Part shown: positions 6,382 to 7,876 of the stretch, one piece after another
Position numbering within the stretch: position 1 is the first letter of the stretch
Layout of the letters: the number at the start of each line of letters is the position of its first letter
Assembly (NCBI GenBank): GCA_028689195.1
Contig: JAQTWR010000112.1
Coordinates: 1 to 7,876 of the forward strand
Source of the DNA: Anaerolineales bacterium
GTDB taxonomy: Bacteria; Chloroflexota; Anaerolineae; Anaerolineales; Villigracilaceae
Length of the DNA: 7,876 nt
Reading direction: 5' to 3'
Translations under genes and position numbers: made by a program
The notes under the pieces: model-generated
Databases searched by the model: none
What the model was told of the DNA's origin: nothing
The model's input: only the letters and a program-made list of their open reading frames with translations

Positions 6382-6918
6382 ATGATAAACACTGCATTAT
6401 CCCGCAAAGCGATTGAAGTCATACTCCAAGATGCCATACAGCGCGACATGACCACTGCGCGCCGCGCCGCGCTCCTTCAAATCCTATGGAATGAACGCTA
6501 CCTCACTCGCGCTCAGTTAATTATCCGGGCTGAATACAGGTTAGGGCGGAACTGCTTTGGGACATCAGCCTGGGAGGATACTTTCTATCGCGATATGCGT
6601 GTTGTAAAGATGGCGTTTCAAGCCTCTGGTTATCTTCTGGAATACAGTCGGAACAGGGAACATCCCGGTTATTATCTACATGGACAACCCGCCTTATTAC
6701 CCGAATTTAAACGTTTAGTGAGAGCCAGCGCGACGGAAGCGGATCAGCGTCAGATTGATATTTATCAGCAGTTATCCCCAGCATCCCGTTTTCGACAGGG
6801 TTGCTCCATCAGCGATACTGCCCGAAACGTGGTTGCATACCGCGTCCGCCAAGAAAATCCAAAACTCACGCTACAAGAAGCCAATCGAATCGCGTTACAG
6901 CGCGCATACCTGCCATGA
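6382..6918 (+). CDS. Winged-helix-like protein, partner of the downstream nucleotidyltransferase (antitoxin candidate)
   Basis: A 178-residue soluble protein. Residues about 24-100 look like a winged-helix DNA-binding domain: a helical start (TTARRAALLQILWN), a helix-turn-helix-like YLTRAQLIIRAEYRLG, then a helix and strand ending GYLLEYSR...HPGYYL. Residues about 126-178 form a separate helical tail (IDIYQQLSPASRFRQ, then RVRQENPKLTLQEANRIALQ). This resembles, from memory, the small proteins encoded just before AbiEii-like nucleotidyltransferases in Chloroflexota and cyanobacteria. Its stop overlaps the next start as ATGA (6915-6918), indicating translational coupling and a joint function. 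The start follows the -10 box by 6 nt with no ribosome binding site, suggesting leaderless translation. It may repress its own promoter and neutralise the partner, as AbiEi does. The domain calls are by eye and the function is inferred. Confidence 0.75.
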   Translation: MINTALSRKAIEVILQDAIQRDMTTARRAALLQILWNERYLTRAQLIIRAEYRLGRNCFGTSAWEDTFYRDMRVVKMAFQASGYLLEYSRNREHPGYYLHGQPALLPEFKRLVRASATEADQRQIDIYQQLSPASRFRQGCSISDTARNVVAYRVRQENPKLTLQEANRIALQRAYLP

Positions 6919-7508
6919 AAAAAGACCAGCCATTGGATATCGTCAGTTTTCTCAAGTTAATCCTTGAAGCGCTTGAAGTTGCCGGAGTTGACTACTTGAT
7001 TGGAGGCGCAATCGCAGAATGGGCGTGGGGGGAGCCGCGGGCAACCCAAGATCTTGATATCGTCATCAACCTTCCCATCAAGTCCGTAAATAAGTTTTCG
7101 AAGGAACTTGAAAAAAGGGATATGCTTGTTCCAGCCGATATTATTCTGGACGCGATGATCGAGGATCGCGCAGATATTCCGCTAAATGCGATTCATATGT
7201 ACAGCGGCCTCAAAGCGGACATCTATTTGATGCGGGATGGCGACGCGCTTCGGCAGAGTGCGTTTCAACGTCGGGTATTGGTTGATTACGGTCCGCCGAT
7301 CGGAAAGGTATATGTTCATTCCCCTGAAGACCTGATGCTCTACAAACTCATGTATTTGGGATTGAGCGGGCAACCGAAACATGCCCGTGATATTGCGGCG
7401 ATTCTTCGGGCAAAAAAAGATCAACTTGATTTTAGATATATCGCAGAATGGGTTGCGCGACTGGGACTGGGTTCTCTTTGGAAGGAAATGCTGGACTGCA
7501 TTGTGTAG
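6915..7508 (+). CDS. Nucleotidyltransferase, AbiEii/MNT-like (toxin candidate)
   Basis: A 197-residue protein with the DNA polymerase beta-type nucleotidyltransferase core. The start at 6915 is chosen because it forms ATGA with the upstream stop, and the nucleotidyltransferase domain begins soon after; the frame is open further upstream, but only inside the preceding gene. Catalytic features are GG at 30-31 (in YLIGGAIAEW), the metal-binding TQDLD (44-48, D46 and D48) and a probable third acidic residue D102 in LKADIYL. Further on are the common family blocks HSPEDLMLYKL (135-145), KHARDIAAIL (155-164) and an AEWVARLGL helix (177-185). In type IV toxin-antitoxin systems the AbiEii relatives transfer nucleotides to targets such as tRNA, and MNT relatives modify a HEPN partner. 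No HEPN gene is seen here. There is no ribosome binding site of its own, so it probably depends on coupling. Confidence 0.85.
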   Translation: MKKDQPLDIVSFLKLILEALEVAGVDYLIGGAIAEWAWGEPRATQDLDIVINLPIKSVNKFSKELEKRDMLVPADIILDAMIEDRADIPLNAIHMYSGLKADIYLMRDGDALRQSAFQRRVLVDYGPPIGKVYVHSPEDLMLYKLMYLGLSGQPKHARDIAAILRAKKDQLDFRYIAEWVARLGLGSLWKEMLDCIV

Positions 7509-7529
7509 ATTATTAATGGAGGTATAGCA

Positions 7530-7598
7530 ATGTGGAACGATCCAATTGTTGACGAAGTGAGAGCAGTTCGCACTGCTCACGCCCAAAAATTTAATTAA
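7530..7598 (+). pseudogene. Truncated small protein of the MWxDPIVxEVR family (22 codons)
   Basis: A short frame starting with ATG at 7530 behind a good GGAGG site (7518-7522, 7 nt spacer), 21 nt after the nucleotidyltransferase stop. It reads MWNDPIVDEVRAVR, then THAQKFN-like residues (TAHAQKFN), and stops at TAA 7596-7598. From memory, many cyanobacterial and Chloroflexota genomes encode small proteins of about 35-45 residues that begin this way and continue after KFN with a YDLDAI-like helix. That second half is missing, and neither other frame after 7598 restores it. The loss coincides with the start of a repeat-bounded segment at 7602, so a rearrangement probably cut the gene. It may still be translated as a 22-residue peptide. 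Confidence 0.55.
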
Positions 7599-7601
7599 CG
7601 C

Positions 7602-7746
7602 AAGTTGCCACCTTTACCAGTTTTTTTTAGTTCTTTTGCCACGGATTACACAGATTTTCACTAATTTGAAAAAAAATCCGCGCAAATCGGTGAAATCTGT
7701 GGCAAGGGTCTGAGATTTTCTTGCCCAGAAAACATGGTAGCAACTT
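7602..7746. repeat. 145-bp segment bounded by 11-bp inverted repeats (MITE-like)
   Basis: AAGTTGCCACC (7602-7612) and GGTAGCAACTT (7736-7746) are inverted copies with one mismatch. Between them lies the 66-bp palindrome copy 2. The right arm is only 35 bp from the transposase ATG, so the arms may be terminal repeats related to that insertion sequence. No target-site duplication could be fixed by eye. Confidence 0.45.
7638..7703. repeat. 66-bp palindromic repeat, copy 2 (GCCACG...TGTGGC)
   Basis: This has the same length and layout as the element at 3637-3702. It starts GCCACGGATTACACAGATTT and ends GGTGAAATCTGTGGC. The ends pair with each other with one mismatch, and the centre is an A-run (GAAAAAAAAT) instead of the TTTAAAAA of copy 1. 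Confidence 0.8.
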
Positions 7747-7747
7747 A

Positions 7748-7775
7748 TAGACAAAGCAAGTAGAAGTCGTACAAT
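7748..7775 (+). promoter_or_regulatory. Promoter of the transposase gene
   Basis: TAGACA (7748-7753, 5 of 6 to the -35 consensus), a 16-nt spacer and TACAAT (7770-7775, 5 of 6 to the -10 consensus). The -10 ends 6 nt before the ATG at 7782, so the transcript would have almost no leader, as at the 6382 gene. Confidence 0.55.
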
Positions 7776-7781
7776 AGAGGA

Positions 7782-7876
7782 ATGGCAAAGCGAAAATTCA
7801 AACTAACAGAAGCGGAACAGAAAGACCTGCGAAAAGCATATCGAGCCAGTAAAGACGCAGGCACACGCACTCGCTA
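7782..7876 (+). CDS. IS630-like transposase, N-terminal fragment (cut by window edge)
   Basis: The frame is open from ATG 7782 to the end of the window, giving 31 complete residues that begin MAKRKFKLTEAEQKDLRKAY and continue RASKDAGTRTR. The basic start, the LTEAEQKDL helix and the YRASKD...RTR pattern resemble the N-terminus of IS630-family transposases that carry a helix-turn-helix next and a DDE domain later. Only the beginning is visible, so the family call is from memory of similar starts. The purine run AGAGG (7776-7780) is too close to the ATG to be a normal ribosome binding site, and the promoter position suggests a leaderless mRNA. An active insertion sequence here would explain the disturbed sequence at 7598-7746. 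Confidence 0.6.
   Translation, partial: MAKRKFKLTEAEQKDLRKAYRASKDAGTRTR

Noticed and set aside
7182..7586. 134-residue open frame on the - strand
   Set aside because: It lies across the well-supported nucleotidyltransferase and the small-protein frame, and its residues show no recognisable domain. It is treated as a shadow frame.

Overview
The window looks like a chromosomal piece of a Chloroflexota bacterium, probably class Anaerolineae. This is an inference from gene content, a moderate G+C content with many GCG/CGC codons, and several short palindromic repeat families that I associate from memory with that group. No rRNA, tRNA or CRISPR array was seen.

Layout, left to right. (1) Positions 1-160 hold the 3' end of a membrane-protein gene. 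It is followed at once on the + strand by a 733-residue wall-directed protein (189-2390) that joins a GH25 muramidase, three SH3b repeats and a C-terminal phosphodiester glycosidase (NAGPA-type) domain through polyproline linkers. A REP-like repeat and a bidirectional hairpin terminator close this block. (2) On the - strand lie a membrane-anchored diheme cytochrome c (2603-3514) and folD (3939-4850). They are separated by about 420 bp of gene-free DNA filled with nested inverted repeats. (3) Divergent from folD is a HI0933/BaiN-family flavoprotein (4942-6174). (4) From 6175 to the right edge the character becomes accessory. There is an 88-bp imperfect palindrome, then a two-gene unit with a 4-bp overlap (a winged-helix-like protein and an AbiEii-like nucleotidyltransferase). 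After it come a 22-codon remnant of a small-protein family, another nested repeat, and the start of an IS630-like transposase cut by the window edge.

The housekeeping genes (folD, flavoprotein, cytochrome) do not form an obvious pathway together. The most interesting unit is the toxin-antitoxin-like pair at 6382-7508. Its promoter carries two inverted repeats, one lying just upstream of the -10 box and one overlapping it, which would suit autoregulation by the first gene product. The GH25-SH3-NAGPA fusion without a recognisable signal peptide is the second point of interest. Three genes (4942, 6382, 7782) have a -10-like box only 6-8 nt before the ATG, which suggests leaderless mRNAs.
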